Of a DNA stretch of 64,000 nt, positions 34,972-44,368 are shown piece by piece. Positions within the stretch are counted from its first letter, which is position 1, and every line of letters begins with the position of its first letter. The translations under genes and the position numbers were made by a program. Source of the DNA: Pseudarthrobacter sp. NamE2 (lineage in GTDB: Bacteria; Actinomycetota; Actinomycetes; Actinomycetales; Micrococcaceae). The notes beneath the pieces were generated by a model. That model saw only the letters and a list, made by a program, of their open reading frames with translations, did no database searches and had not been told where the DNA came from. Where the stretch lies: positions 1 to 64,000 of the forward strand of contig NZ_VAHN01000012.1 in NCBI RefSeq assembly GCF_005796205.1. The letters run 5' to 3'.

Positions 34972-35517
34972 TTAGGAGGCGCAGGGTGCCTGGCCGGTGG
35001 GAAGGTCCAAAGCCTGCACGACGGCGGCGACCAGCTCCTCCGGTGTGTGCGAGATATCGAGGCGGAGGCTGCCGGCGTCGAGTTCTTCCTGGCTGAGCGC
35101 CTCCAGTGTGGCGAGCTGGCTCGGCAGCAGCGTGGGCGGCATGAAGTGGCCTTCGCGGCCCTGCATGCGCTGGCTGATCAGGTCCGGGCCACCGTGCAGG
35201 TGGAGGAAGATCACCCGCCCCTCAGCTTGGGAGAGCAGCCGGCGGTAGCTTTTCTTCAGGGCAGAGCAGGTGAGGACGGTGCTGCAGCCGGCCTTGGCCT
35301 GGGCAGTCATCCAGTCGCGGATCTCGCGGAGCCACGGCCAGCGGTCCTCGTCCTGCAGCGGGATGCCCTGGCTCATCTTGGCGATGTTGGCTTCCGGGTG
35401 GAACTCGTCGGCCTCGGCGCAGGCCCAGCCCGTTTTCTCAGACAGGGCCGCGGCCAGCGTGGACTTGCCGGATCCGGCAACGCCCATCACCACGAGGTGC
35501 GTGGGTGGATACTGCAT
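34972..35517 (-). CDS. gntK: Gluconokinase
   Basis: 181 residues from ATG 35517 (GGAGGTATGAC upstream). P-loop GVAGSGKST at 12-20, then ADEFHPEANIAKMSQGIPL and CSALKKSYRRLL, all typical of thermoresistant-type gluconokinases. It phosphorylates D-gluconate with ATP to 6-phosphogluconate. First gene of the gntK-gntP operon; divergent from the GntR-type regulator. Confidence 0.95.
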   Translation of the reverse strand: MQYPPTHLVVMGVAGSGKSTLAAALSEKTGWACAEADEFHPEANIAKMSQGIPLQDEDRWPWLREIRDWMTAQAKAGCSTVLTCSALKKSYRRLLSQAEGRVIFLHLHGGPDLISQRMQGREGHFMPPTLLPSQLATLEALSQEELDAGSLRLDISHTPEELVAAVVQALDLPTGQAPCAS

Positions 35518-35593
35518 GTCATACCTCCGGAGAAGACGTCTTTGGCTTTCGAAGAAGCGCACTGCGGGGCCCCTGTGAAGTGGGCTACGCCAT

Positions 35594-35606
35594 AAGGTAT
35601 CACCTT
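35594..35606. promoter_or_regulatory. GntR-type operator, site 1
   Basis: AAGGT-ATC-ACCTT, perfect 5-base arms. It has the GT/AC dyad typical of FadR/GntR operators. Centre at 35600. Confidence 0.75.
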
Positions 35607-35615
35607 TCTTGCTTT

Positions 35616-35628
35616 TAGGTACTACCTA
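35616..35628. promoter_or_regulatory. GntR-type operator, site 2
   Basis: TAGGT-ACT-ACCTA, the same architecture as site 1. Centre at 35622, exactly 22 bases (two helical turns) from site 1, so two dimers would bind one DNA face. GTCATACCT half-sites recur at 35519-35527 and 35641-35649. Confidence 0.75.
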
Positions 35629-35706
35629 TCGGTGTCACAAGTCATACCTTTCGCCCCTTTCCCGGTATTCTGGAGAAGCGCTGCGGCGCAGAGAGAGGCG
35701 GCGGAC

Positions 35707-36441
35707 ATGTCGGCGACAGCAGGGGACGCGGAAAACGCGTACGACGGCGGGGCCTCCCCCGCGATGCATGAGCGCGTTCTGGAGGCGGTTGGCATAGCCA
35801 TCGCTTCCTCGAGGCTGGCCCCGGGCAGCCGGCTCACGCTAGAGGGGTTGCAGCAGGAGTACAGCATTTCGCGGACCGTGGCGCGGGACACCATGAAGGT
35901 CCTGGAGTCCATGAACCTGGTCTACTCGCGCCGCCGGGTGGGCATCGTGGTGCAGGACCCGGCGCTCTGGAACGTGTACGACCCCAAGCTGGTGCGGTGG
36001 CGCCTCGCGTCCGAACGCCGTGCCGAGCAGTACAGCAGCCTGACCGAGCTGCGCATCGCCGTCGAGCCCATTGCTGCCGCCGGAGCAGCACGTCGGGCGA
36101 GTGCGGCCGAACGCGCCCAGCTTGTGGCTCTGGGAGCCGAACTACGGCGGCTGGGTGAGGCCGGCGACCTGCAAAACTTCCTCGCGGCGGACATCGAATT
36201 CCACCAACTGCTGTTGCGGAGCTGCGGCAACGAGATGTTCCGGGCACTTGAGGACATGGTGGCCGAGGTGCTCACCAGCCGCACGCAGCAGGGACTGATG
36301 CCGTTCAAGCCGCGGAACGAGGCCCTGCGGGCGCACGAGGATGTTGCTGCGGCCGTAGCCAATGGCGACACGGTGGTGGCGGAGCGGGCGATGCACCACA
36401 TTTTGGATGAAGTACGGGAGGCGATGGGCCTCGGTGGCTGA
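35707..36441 (+). CDS. GntR/FadR-family regulator of gluconate genes
   Basis: 244 residues from ATG 35707; a longer frame to 35632 would run over operator-like DNA and lacks a ribosome binding site. The N-terminal winged helix (about 19-85; SRLTLEGLQQEYSISRTVAR) precedes an all-helical FCD ligand domain (about 105-240; ELRIAVEPIAAAGAA, ADIEFHQLLL with the metal-binding His). Divergent to gntK with two matching palindromes in between, so it is probably the gluconate-responsive repressor of gntKP and of itself. Confidence 0.9.
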   Translation: MSATAGDAENAYDGGASPAMHERVLEAVGIAIASSRLAPGSRLTLEGLQQEYSISRTVARDTMKVLESMNLVYSRRRVGIVVQDPALWNVYDPKLVRWRLASERRAEQYSSLTELRIAVEPIAAAGAARRASAAERAQLVALGAELRRLGEAGDLQNFLAADIEFHQLLLRSCGNEMFRALEDMVAEVLTSRTQQGLMPFKPRNEALRAHEDVAAAVANGDTVVAERAMHHILDEVREAMGLGG

Positions 36442-36515
36442 GTCGCCGAAACCCTCGCCGGTGGTTGGGCCGATTGAAACCGAAGTGGGGCGCCCGCACA
36501 AAGTGGGTTAAGAAA

Positions 36516-36546
36516 AAGCAGGGCCTGCCATTGGCAAGCCCTGCTT
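36516..36546 (-). terminator. Intrinsic terminator of the cold-shock gene
   Basis: A 14-base stem (36516-36529 with 36533-36546, one mismatch), 3-base loop, followed on the minus strand by TTTCTTAA. It lies between the convergent gntR-type and csp genes. Confidence 0.85.
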
Positions 36547-36581
36547 CGAGGAAACCTAACGGTCCCGGAAACCCTAGTAAA

Positions 36582-36785
36582 TTAGAGTGCCTGGATGTTG
36601 GTGGCCTGGGGACCCTTGGGGCCCTGCTCGGTGTCGAAAGAAACCTTCTGGTTCTCTTCGAGGGAGCGGTAGCCGGAGGAGTTGATCGCGGAGTAGTGCG
36701 CGAAAACATCCTGCGAGGAGTCGTCCGGGGAGATGAAGCCGAAGCCCTTTTCAGCGTTAAACCATTTGACGGTGCCAGTAGCCAT
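36582..36785 (-). CDS. Cold-shock protein (CspA family)
   Basis: 67 residues, a complete cold-shock domain: [16 protein letters not shown] (RNP1) and DVFAHYSAI (RNP2, with Tyr for the more common Phe). It binds single-stranded RNA/DNA. AAGGAC ribosome binding site. The region 36786-36993 (about 200 bases) has no gene and probably holds a long 5' leader, as usual for csp genes; it includes a short CCCGA/TCGGG hairpin near 36818-36831. Confidence 0.97.
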   Translation of the reverse strand: MATGTVKWFNAEKGFGFISPDDSSQDVFAHYSAINSSGYRSLEENQKVSFDTEQGPKGPQATNIQAL

Positions 36786-36993
36786 TATTTTGTCCTTCGT
36801 GAAGGTGGAGGAAAAGTCCCGACTTTCGGGGCCTCCGGTGTGGGGTGTTCAAAAACCGCTACTTCAGAAGGACGCGGACTTTCGACCGCGCGTACTGCCT
36901 GAATTACCAACTGCATAAACACAACAACAGGTTCAACACTACATGAGTTTGCGGCCACCACCTACCACGTGTCCAAACGGGCTAACCCCAGGG

Positions 36994-37683
36994 CTACAGC
37001 GAGGCACCTCCGCAAATGACGTAGTTCTGGCCGGTGATGGACTTGCCGTGCGGGCTCAGGAGGAAAGCTGCGAGGGCAGCCACGTCATCCGGGTCCACCA
37101 GGGCGCCCAGGGCAGGCAGCTTCACCGGGGTGGCGGCGCGGCCCGGGTCGTTGAGCATCGGGGTGTCTGTCGGGCCCGGGGAGAGCACGTTGACCGTGAT
37201 CCCCCGAGGCGCGAGTTCCTGGGCCCACGTCCGGCCCAGCCCCATCAGCGCGGCCTTCGTCGCGGCGTACTGGCTCTTGCCCGGCGATCCCGTCGATGTG
37301 CGGCTGCCCAGCAGGACGATCCTGCCGCCGTCGGGCATGGACGGCACCAGGGCATTCGCCAGCACGGAAGCGGCCGCGACGTGCACTGTGAACATCCCCT
37401 CCAGCGCAGCCGGATCCAGATCACCCAGGTGCGCGGTCCGCTGGAACCCGGCAGCGTGCACCAGCGCGGTCACCGGCCGCAGCCCCTCCACAGCGTCAGC
37501 CAGGGACTCCGGTTCAGACAGGTCCGCGCGCAGCCACTCGAACTTCCCGTCCAGGGCCGTCTCGCTCCGGCTCAGCCCGGTCACCGACCAGCCGTCGGCC
37601 AGGAGCCGGCGGGTGATGGCCAGGCCGATGCCGGAACTGCAGCCCGTCACAACGGCATGCTGCGCAGGCCTTGACTCAGGCAT
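36994..37683 (-). CDS. SDR-family oxidoreductase, last gene of the acid-sugar operon
   Basis: 229 residues from ATG 37683, whose start overlaps the preceding stop by 8 bases. TGCSSGIG near 13, LVHAAG, and the catalytic YAATK. The C-terminus NYVICGGASL is the usual end of FabG-like SDRs. As part of the operon it may oxidise or reduce a sugar-acid intermediate; the substrate is unknown. Confidence 0.9.
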   Translation of the reverse strand: MPESRPAQHAVVTGCSSGIGLAITRRLLADGWSVTGLSRSETALDGKFEWLRADLSEPESLADAVEGLRPVTALVHAAGFQRTAHLGDLDPAALEGMFTVHVAAASVLANALVPSMPDGGRIVLLGSRTSTGSPGKSQYAATKAALMGLGRTWAQELAPRGITVNVLSPGPTDTPMLNDPGRAATPVKLPALGALVDPDDVAALAAFLLSPHGKSITGQNYVICGGASL

Positions 37684-38932
37684 TGATTGAGCCGTCTTCC
37701 AGGCCGCCTGGGGTCTGAGTGCCCTCATATGCCCACTGCGGGTCCACCCGGACGAATTTAATGGCCTGACGGAAGTACGTGTACGCGATATTCAGGGAGC
37801 CGTCCGGGCCCTGGTGGATGGACGGGTAGGAGTATTCGCGGTTGAGCCCGTCGCGGGAGTTGTTGGACAGGCAGTACCCGTCCCCCACGTCCAGGTTCCG
37901 CCGGATGGGCCATGAACGGCCGGAGTCCTCGGAGATCGCCAGGGTCATCGGCGAGCGCGGTGTGCCCCAGAACGCGCTCTTGGCGCCGTCGTCCGTGACG
38001 GATGAGTCCGGCTCGGCGACCTGCCCCTGCTCCTCGACCAGGCCGTCGTCGTCGATCTCGTCGTAGAGCGAGAGGCGCCGTTCAGTGGAAGCCCCTGCCC
38101 GGCTGTGGTTGTAAACCAAAGCCAGGCGGCCGTCGGCGAGCGCGGTGAACTGGATGGACGAGTTGTTGTTGGGCAGCTCGGTGGGGACCGGTTCGCTCCA
38201 GGTGGAGCCGTCGTCCGTGGAGCGTGATTCGTAGATGGAGTCGGCCCAGCGGCTGCGGAACAGGGCCAGCAGCGAGCCGTCGGCCACGGGCTGGATGTTC
38301 ATGTGGACGCAGCCCAGGCTTCCCGGCAGGACGCGCTCGGTCCAGGTGGCGCCGGCGTCGTCGGAGATCATCACGGCGCTGTCGTCGCTGTTGCCCACCC
38401 ACTTTTCCCCCGGCGTGGTGATGCAGCGGAAGATCGGCACGATCAGGCGTCCGGACGGCAGGACTACGGGCAGCTGGCGGACGAACACTCCGCCGGTTTC
38501 GTTCGCGGGGAAGAGCGTCTCCACCTCACCCCAGGTGCGGCCGCTGTCCGTGGAAATACGACGGCGGACCTCGGCGGTGTCCTGGTTGCCCGCCTTCTGC
38601 GCGGTGTACAGCAGCCAGAGCAGGCCGTCGGGGGCGGTGAACAGGATGGGGTTCTGCTCCGAGCGGGTGGAATCATCAGACAGCTGCTCGGGTGAGGACC
38701 ACTGCCTGCTGCCGGGTTCAAGGGCGGAGAACCAGATGGAGATGTCCGGCACGCCTTCCTGGGTTCCGCCGAACCAGACGCAGCCGAGCCGGCCGTCGGG
38801 CAGGATGAGCAGGTTAGCCGCATGGCTCTGCACAGTGGGGGCCGGCAGGTAGGCGAAGTCGGCGCCGTCGGCCCGCTTCACCTGCCCGTCCGGGGTGATG
38901 GTGCTGTAGGCGTCGGTGGTGGTGTTCTGCAT
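37676..38932 (-). CDS. Sialidase-like Asp-box (BNR) protein without signal peptide
   Basis: 418 residues from ATG 38932 (AAGGAC upstream). Four Asp-boxes are visible: STDSGRTWGE, SDDAGATWTE, STDDGSTWSE and SEDSGRSWPI, spaced as in a six-bladed beta-propeller. The N-terminus (MQNTTTDAYSTITPDGQ) has no signal peptide, so it is cytoplasmic, unlike secreted sialidases. No FRIP motif is seen. In bacterial operons with importers these proteins may hydrolyse or epimerise imported glycosides; a true neuraminidase role is doubtful here since no sialic acid lyase or kinase is nearby. It is 5 bases from the aldolase gene. Confidence 0.88.
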   Translation of the reverse strand: MQNTTTDAYSTITPDGQVKRADGADFAYLPAPTVQSHAANLLILPDGRLGCVWFGGTQEGVPDISIWFSALEPGSRQWSSPEQLSDDSTRSEQNPILFTAPDGLLWLLYTAQKAGNQDTAEVRRRISTDSGRTWGEVETLFPANETGGVFVRQLPVVLPSGRLIVPIFRCITTPGEKWVGNSDDSAVMISDDAGATWTERVLPGSLGCVHMNIQPVADGSLLALFRSRWADSIYESRSTDDGSTWSEPVPTELPNNNSSIQFTALADGRLALVYNHSRAGASTERRLSLYDEIDDDGLVEEQGQVAEPDSSVTDDGAKSAFWGTPRSPMTLAISEDSGRSWPIRRNLDVGDGYCLSNNSRDGLNREYSYPSIHQGPDGSLNIAYTYFRQAIKFVRVDPQWAYEGTQTPGGLEDGSINA

Positions 38933-38937
38933 AAGAA

Positions 38938-39714
38938 TTAGTCCTTCTTGGTGGCAGCGTCGAGGTGGGACCTGGCGATTTGTTCCAGGTGCGTCAGGTC
39001 CGAGGCGATGGTGGTGAACGTATAGCCCTGCTTCAGCCGCTGGTTCGCGACGGTGCCGGCAGGGGTGTGAATGCCGGCGGCGATGCCTGCAGAAGCAGCC
39101 GCTTGTGCGATGGTTTCCAGGGCGGCGTTGAATTCGGCGTCGACGGCGGGATCCCCGGGGAATGCGCCGCCCACTGCAATGCACAGATCGGACGGGCCGA
39201 CGTAGATGCCGTCCAGGCCCGGCGTGGCGCAGATTTCCTTGACGTTGGCCAGCCCCTCGGGCGTCTCGATCATGGCGAACACCAGGGTGCTCGCATTCGC
39301 ATCAGCGGGCACGGGGCCAATCCGCAAAGCCGAGCGCATGGGCCCGTAGGAGCGGCCGCCCAAAGGCGGGTACTTGGCCGCGGCAACCGCCGCGGCGGCA
39401 TCTTCGGCGTTGTTGATGAGCGGGACGATAACACCCACGGCGCCGGCGTCGAGCGCCTTGCCGATCGCGGTGAAGTCGTTGGCCTCCACCCGGACCATGC
39501 CGACGGCAACGTGCCCGGCGTCGATGGCCATCAGCCCGTTCAGGACCCCCGAGTAGCCGAGGAGGCCGTGCTGCGCGTCCAGGGCCACGTAGTCGTAGCC
39601 GAGCCGGCCGATGCGTTCGGTGGCCACGGGCGCGTCCAGCACTGCCCAGTAGCCCACCGCCTGCTCACGGGCGCGGATCTTGCGGGCGAATTCGAGGGCC
39701 AGTTCGGAGGTCAT
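38938..39714 (-). CDS. HpcH/HpaI-family aldolase
   Basis: 258 residues, a metal-dependent class II aldolase barrel of the HpcH/HpaI family. Catalytic and metal motifs: FAMIETPEGLANVKEI (metal-binding Glu), GIYVGPSDL (metal-binding Asp), and an early DAQHG with the base His. Such enzymes cleave 2-keto-3-deoxy sugar acids to pyruvate plus an aldehyde. In this operon it may split a keto-deoxy acid formed from the imported compound. Substrate not determinable. Confidence 0.92.
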   Translation of the reverse strand: MTSELALEFARKIRAREQAVGYWAVLDAPVATERIGRLGYDYVALDAQHGLLGYSGVLNGLMAIDAGHVAVGMVRVEANDFTAIGKALDAGAVGVIVPLINNAEDAAAAVAAAKYPPLGGRSYGPMRSALRIGPVPADANASTLVFAMIETPEGLANVKEICATPGLDGIYVGPSDLCIAVGGAFPGDPAVDAEFNAALETIAQAAASAGIAAGIHTPAGTVANQRLKQGYTFTTIASDLTHLEQIARSHLDAATKKD

Positions 39715-39758
39715 CAGAGTCCTTCAGTCAGAGTCGGTTCAGGAGGTGAGGAAAGGGG

Positions 39759-40748
39759 TCAGCGGTTGTAGGCGGGCATCGGGCCGCGCAGCGAGGTGCC
39801 CACGGCGTCGCAGGCTTCGACGACGTCGGCTGGCAGCGGCCCGTTGGCGACGGCGGCGATGTTGGCGCGCAGCTGTTCCACCTTGGACCCGCCCAGCAGC
39901 ATGGACCCCACACCGGGACGGTAGGCGAGCCAGCGCAGGGACAGTTCGGCCAGGGAAATACCGGCGTCCGAGGCGAGGCGGGACAACTCGCCAATCGCGT
40001 CAAACAGCTGCTTGTCCCAGTACCGTTGGGTGTACATGGCCGCGAGCTTGGAATCGCCGTAGCGCCCCTCGGTGGGCTTGGTGTCGAAGCTGTGCTTGCC
40101 GGTGAGCAGACCGCCGCCCAGCGGGTTGTAGACCATGGTGTGGACGTTGTGGGTGGCGGCGAACTCGAGGTATTCCTCCTCCAGCCGGCGGGCCACCAGG
40201 TTGTACAGCTGCTGCGCGGCCACGGGCCGCGGTGCCCCCACCTCACGGGCGGTGTGGATCACGTCGGCGATCTGCCAGGCGGCGAAGTTGGACACGCCCA
40301 GCGCGCCGATTTTCCCCTCGTCCACCAGCTCGGCCACCGTGGACAAAGTGTCAGCCAAAGGCGTGGCCCGGTCCGGCTGGTGCAGGTAGAACAGGTCGAT
40401 GCTGTCCACGCCCAGCCGGCGCAGGCTCCCCTCGACGCTGGCACGCAGCCCCGCCTGCGACAGCGGTGAATGAGAGCCGTGGTCCGCATGCGGCATGCCG
40501 GCCTTGGAAGCCAGGATGACGCCGTCGCGCTTTCCCTTCAGGATGCGCGAAAGCATCTCCTCCGTCACCCCGCCCACGTAGGCGTTGGCGGTGTCGATGG
40601 TGGTGATGCCGGCGGCGAGCGCCTCCTCCACCATCCGCCCGGCGGTGGCCTCGTCCGCGGTGTCGCCGAACGTCATGGTCCCCAGGACCAGCCGGGAGAT
40701 GGGAAGTTTTAGGCCGCCCACCTGGGCGCCTTCGGGCTGCGTGCTCAT
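39759..40748 (-). CDS. Aldo/keto reductase
   Basis: 329 residues, NADPH-dependent TIM barrel. Catalytic tetrad regions: TTIDTANAY (Asp and Tyr), VILASKAG (Lys) and FYLHQPD (His). Near the C-terminus SMLLGGSKVEQL forms the NADP phosphate site. Groups with the Tas/YajO-type sugar and aldehyde reductases. Its position suggests oxidation or reduction of a sugar lactone or aldehyde produced in the pathway. Confidence 0.92.
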   Translation of the reverse strand: MSTQPEGAQVGGLKLPISRLVLGTMTFGDTADEATAGRMVEEALAAGITTIDTANAYVGGVTEEMLSRILKGKRDGVILASKAGMPHADHGSHSPLSQAGLRASVEGSLRRLGVDSIDLFYLHQPDRATPLADTLSTVAELVDEGKIGALGVSNFAAWQIADVIHTAREVGAPRPVAAQQLYNLVARRLEEEYLEFAATHNVHTMVYNPLGGGLLTGKHSFDTKPTEGRYGDSKLAAMYTQRYWDKQLFDAIGELSRLASDAGISLAELSLRWLAYRPGVGSMLLGGSKVEQLRANIAAVANGPLPADVVEACDAVGTSLRGPMPAYNR

Positions 40749-40784
40749 GTGTTGATTCCTCGTGGTTGCGTTCGTGAATAGGAG

Positions 40785-41611
<827 letters not shown>

Positions 41612-41615
<4 letters not shown>

Positions 41616-42520
41616 GGCTTTGCTCCGGTCTGGGTGAGGGCAGGGTCAGGGGTCGCGGCATGGGCGCCACCGGTACGGGAGGCGGCGGGCGTCTCGTCCC
41701 ACGGCCCCAGCACCGGCACGGCGGAAAGCAGCGTCCGGGTGTACTCGGTGGCGGGGTGGTCCACGATCTGCTGGACGTCGCCCGACTCCACGAAGGAGCC
41801 GTCCTTCATCACGTGGATGCGGTCAGACATCAGCCGGGCCACGCCGAGGTCGTGGGTGATCATCAGGATGCCGATGCCGCGCTGCTCCTGCAGCTCCAGC
41901 AACAGGTCCAGGATGCCGCCCTGCACCGTGACGTCCAGGGCCGACGTCGGCTCGTCCGCCACCAGCAACTGCGGCTCGGAAGCCAGGGCGATGGCGATCA
42001 GCACGCGCTGCAGCATGCCGCCGGAGAGCTGGTGCGGGTACTTCTTTAGCTGCTTCTCCGGCGTCGGAATGTGCACCTGCTCCAGCAGCCGGACGGCCCG
42101 CGCCTGCAGCGCGCCCTTGTCCTTGGCGGAGGCGGCACCGGCGATCCGGATGGCCTCGAAGAGCTGGCTGCCGATCGAGTGCACCGGGCTCAGCGCCGTC
42201 ATGGGGTCCTGCGGGATCAGGGCGAGGGTCTTGCCGCGCACCTTGTCGATGGCCTTGGTATCTGCAGAAATATCGACGCCGTCAATCATCACAGTGCCGG
42301 ACAGGACCGCCAGGTCCTCGGGCAGCAGGCGGAGGATGCCCATCGCCGTCGTGGATTTGCCGGAGCCGGACTCGCCGATGATGGTGACGGTCTCGCCGCG
42401 GTGGATGCTGAAGCTGACGGAGTCCACGGCACGGATGATACCGGCGTCGGTGATCAGCTCCACCTGGAAGTCGCGGACCTCCAGGAGCGGCTGTTCTTTG
42501 AAAGCGTTCATGTCAGGCAC
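41612..42520 (-). CDS. ABC transporter ATPase (OppD/DppD type)
   Basis: 302 residues. Walker A GESGSGKST, signature LSGGMLQRVLIAIAL (Met in place of the usual Gln), Walker B LLVADEPTSAL. First ATPase subunit of the importer. Its start overlaps the permease stop by 8 bases. Confidence 0.95.
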
Positions 42521-43433
42521 CCTTCTTCTTGCGGCGGGGGCGGTCGCGCAGGCCGTCGCCCAGCAGGTTCACGCCCACCACCAGGAGCACGATCACCAGG
42601 CCGGGCAGCGTGACCATCCACCAGGAGGTGGTGATGTAGTCCTGGCCGTCGGAGATAATGCGGCCCCAGGTGGCGAAGGGCCGCTGCGGGCCGGCGCCCA
42701 GGAAGGACAACGCGGATTCCAGAAGTACGGCCTGGGCCAGCAGGAGCAGCACCACCAGGGTTGCCTGCTTGATGACGTTGGGGATGATGTGCTGAATCAG
42801 GATCTGGATCTTGTGCAGGCCCAGGATCCGGGCAGCGGAGACGTACGGCTTTTCGCGTTCCACCAGCACCATGGAGCGGGTGAGGCGGGCTACTTCCGGC
42901 CATTGGGCGATGGCGATCACAAACGTGATCACGGGGATGGAGGGGCCGAACAGGGCCACCACCAGCAGCAGCATCATCAGCAGCGGCAGGGACATCTGGG
43001 CTTCAAGGAGGCGGGAGACCACCGCGTCCACCCAGCCGCCGTAGTAGCCGGCGGCCGCACCGAGGATGACGCCGATGGCGCCTGACACCAGGACAGCCAG
43101 CAGGCCGATGGTCAGCGAGACCTGGCCGCCGTGCAGCACACGGGAGAGCAGGTCGCGGCCCAGCTGGTCCGTGCCGAACAGGTGTCCGTCCGTCAGCGGC
43201 GGCAGGCGCCGGGCGGAGAGGTCCTGGAAGTTGGCATCCGGCAGCGGCAGCACCTGGGCCAGGATGATCGGGATGATCACCAGCAGGGTGCAGACGGTGC
43301 CGATGATGAGCTTCCACTGGGCGGATTTACGACGGCGGGTGGCGCCTGCCCTGGCGATGTCCGCCTTGGTGACGGCGCTGGGGCTGGGCTGCCGCGCCGG
43401 GGTGCCGGCAGGTGTTGCGGTGTCGAGGCTCAT
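42513..43433 (-). CDS. ABC transporter permease (DppC type)
   Basis: 306 residues, six helices. A disordered N-terminus and the DppC-type N-terminal domain (HLFGTDQLGRDLLSRVLHGG) precede the transmembrane domain; the EAA-type coupling loop is AARILGLHKIQILIQHIIPN. Overlaps the preceding permease gene by 4 bases. Confidence 0.94.
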   Translation of the reverse strand: MSLDTATPAGTPARQPSPSAVTKADIARAGATRRRKSAQWKLIIGTVCTLLVIIPIILAQVLPLPDANFQDLSARRLPPLTDGHLFGTDQLGRDLLSRVLHGGQVSLTIGLLAVLVSGAIGVILGAAAGYYGGWVDAVVSRLLEAQMSLPLLMMLLLVVALFGPSIPVITFVIAIAQWPEVARLTRSMVLVEREKPYVSAARILGLHKIQILIQHIIPNVIKQATLVVLLLLAQAVLLESALSFLGAGPQRPFATWGRIISDGQDYITTSWWMVTLPGLVIVLLVVGVNLLGDGLRDRPRRKKKGA

Positions 43434-44365
43434 GCTGTTGCCGCCTTTCCGAGACGAACACGGGGATCAAGGAGCGGGTAGGCGAGGTCGATCAGCAGCT
43501 GCACGGCCACGGCCAGGAGGGCCGTGACCAGGACGGTCGCCTGGATGAGGGGGTAGTCGCGGGTTTCGAGGGCCCGCACAATCAGGGAGCCGACGCCGGG
43601 CCAGGCGAACACCACTTCCACCACCACCACGCCGTTGAGCATCGCGGCAAAGCGGGTGCCCAAAGCGGTGAAGACGGGGATTGCGGAGTTGCCCATGGCG
43701 TAGCGCCAGGTGAGTAGGGAGTTCCTGACACCACGGGAGCGGGCCACCGTGAGGTACGGCGCAGCGAGGTTGTTGGTCATTTCGCGCCGGACCATGCGGG
43801 AGATCAGGGCGATCTGCAGGATGGCGATGGTGATGGTGGGGAGCACCAGTCCGCCCCAGGTGGCGAAGCCGGAGGCCGGGAACAACGGGATCAGCACCGC
43901 GAAGCCCGTGAGCAGCATGATGCCGGTCCAGAAGTCGGGCATGGACTGCCCAGCGATGGTGAGCACGTTGACGCCGAATTCGCGGCCGGTGTCCGGGCGG
44001 CGGGACATCCACACACCCAGCGGAATGGCGACGACGGCCGTCAGCAGGATCGCCGACGTTGCCAGGGTGAGGGTGTACGGCATGCGCTCGAAGACAACCT
44101 GCATGGCGGGGGCCTGGAAGGAGTAGGACTGGCCCAGGTTGCCGGTAAACAGCTGCTGGATGAAGATCCAGTACTGCTCCAGCACGGGCCGGTCCAAACC
44201 AAACTGCTCCCGGACGGCGGCGAGCTGCTCGTTAGTGGCCAGCGGCCCGGCATAAGAGACGGCGGGATCGCCCGGTGCCATGCGGATCAGGATGAACACG
44301 GTGGACACCGTGAGGAACACGGTGAGCAGGCCCTGTCCCAGGCGCTTGAGGATGTAGTTCGTCAT
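43430..44365 (-). CDS. ABC transporter permease (DppB type)
   Basis: 311 residues, six helices. N-terminus YILKRLGQGLLTVFLTVSTV and the coupling loop ARSRGVRNSLLTWRYAM are typical of DppB/OppB. It lies 3 bases after the substrate-binding protein gene. Confidence 0.94.
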   Translation of the reverse strand: MTNYILKRLGQGLLTVFLTVSTVFILIRMAPGDPAVSYAGPLATNEQLAAVREQFGLDRPVLEQYWIFIQQLFTGNLGQSYSFQAPAMQVVFERMPYTLTLATSAILLTAVVAIPLGVWMSRRPDTGREFGVNVLTIAGQSMPDFWTGIMLLTGFAVLIPLFPASGFATWGGLVLPTITIAILQIALISRMVRREMTNNLAAPYLTVARSRGVRNSLLTWRYAMGNSAIPVFTALGTRFAAMLNGVVVVEVVFAWPGVGSLIVRALETRDYPLIQATVLVTALLAVAVQLLIDLAYPLLDPRVRLGKAATA

Positions 44366-44368
44366 GGC

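Noticed and set aside
33678..35096. 472-codon plus-strand frame across gntP and gntK
   Set aside because: Antisense shadow with Gln/His/Gly-rich composition; both genes on the other strand have full family motifs.
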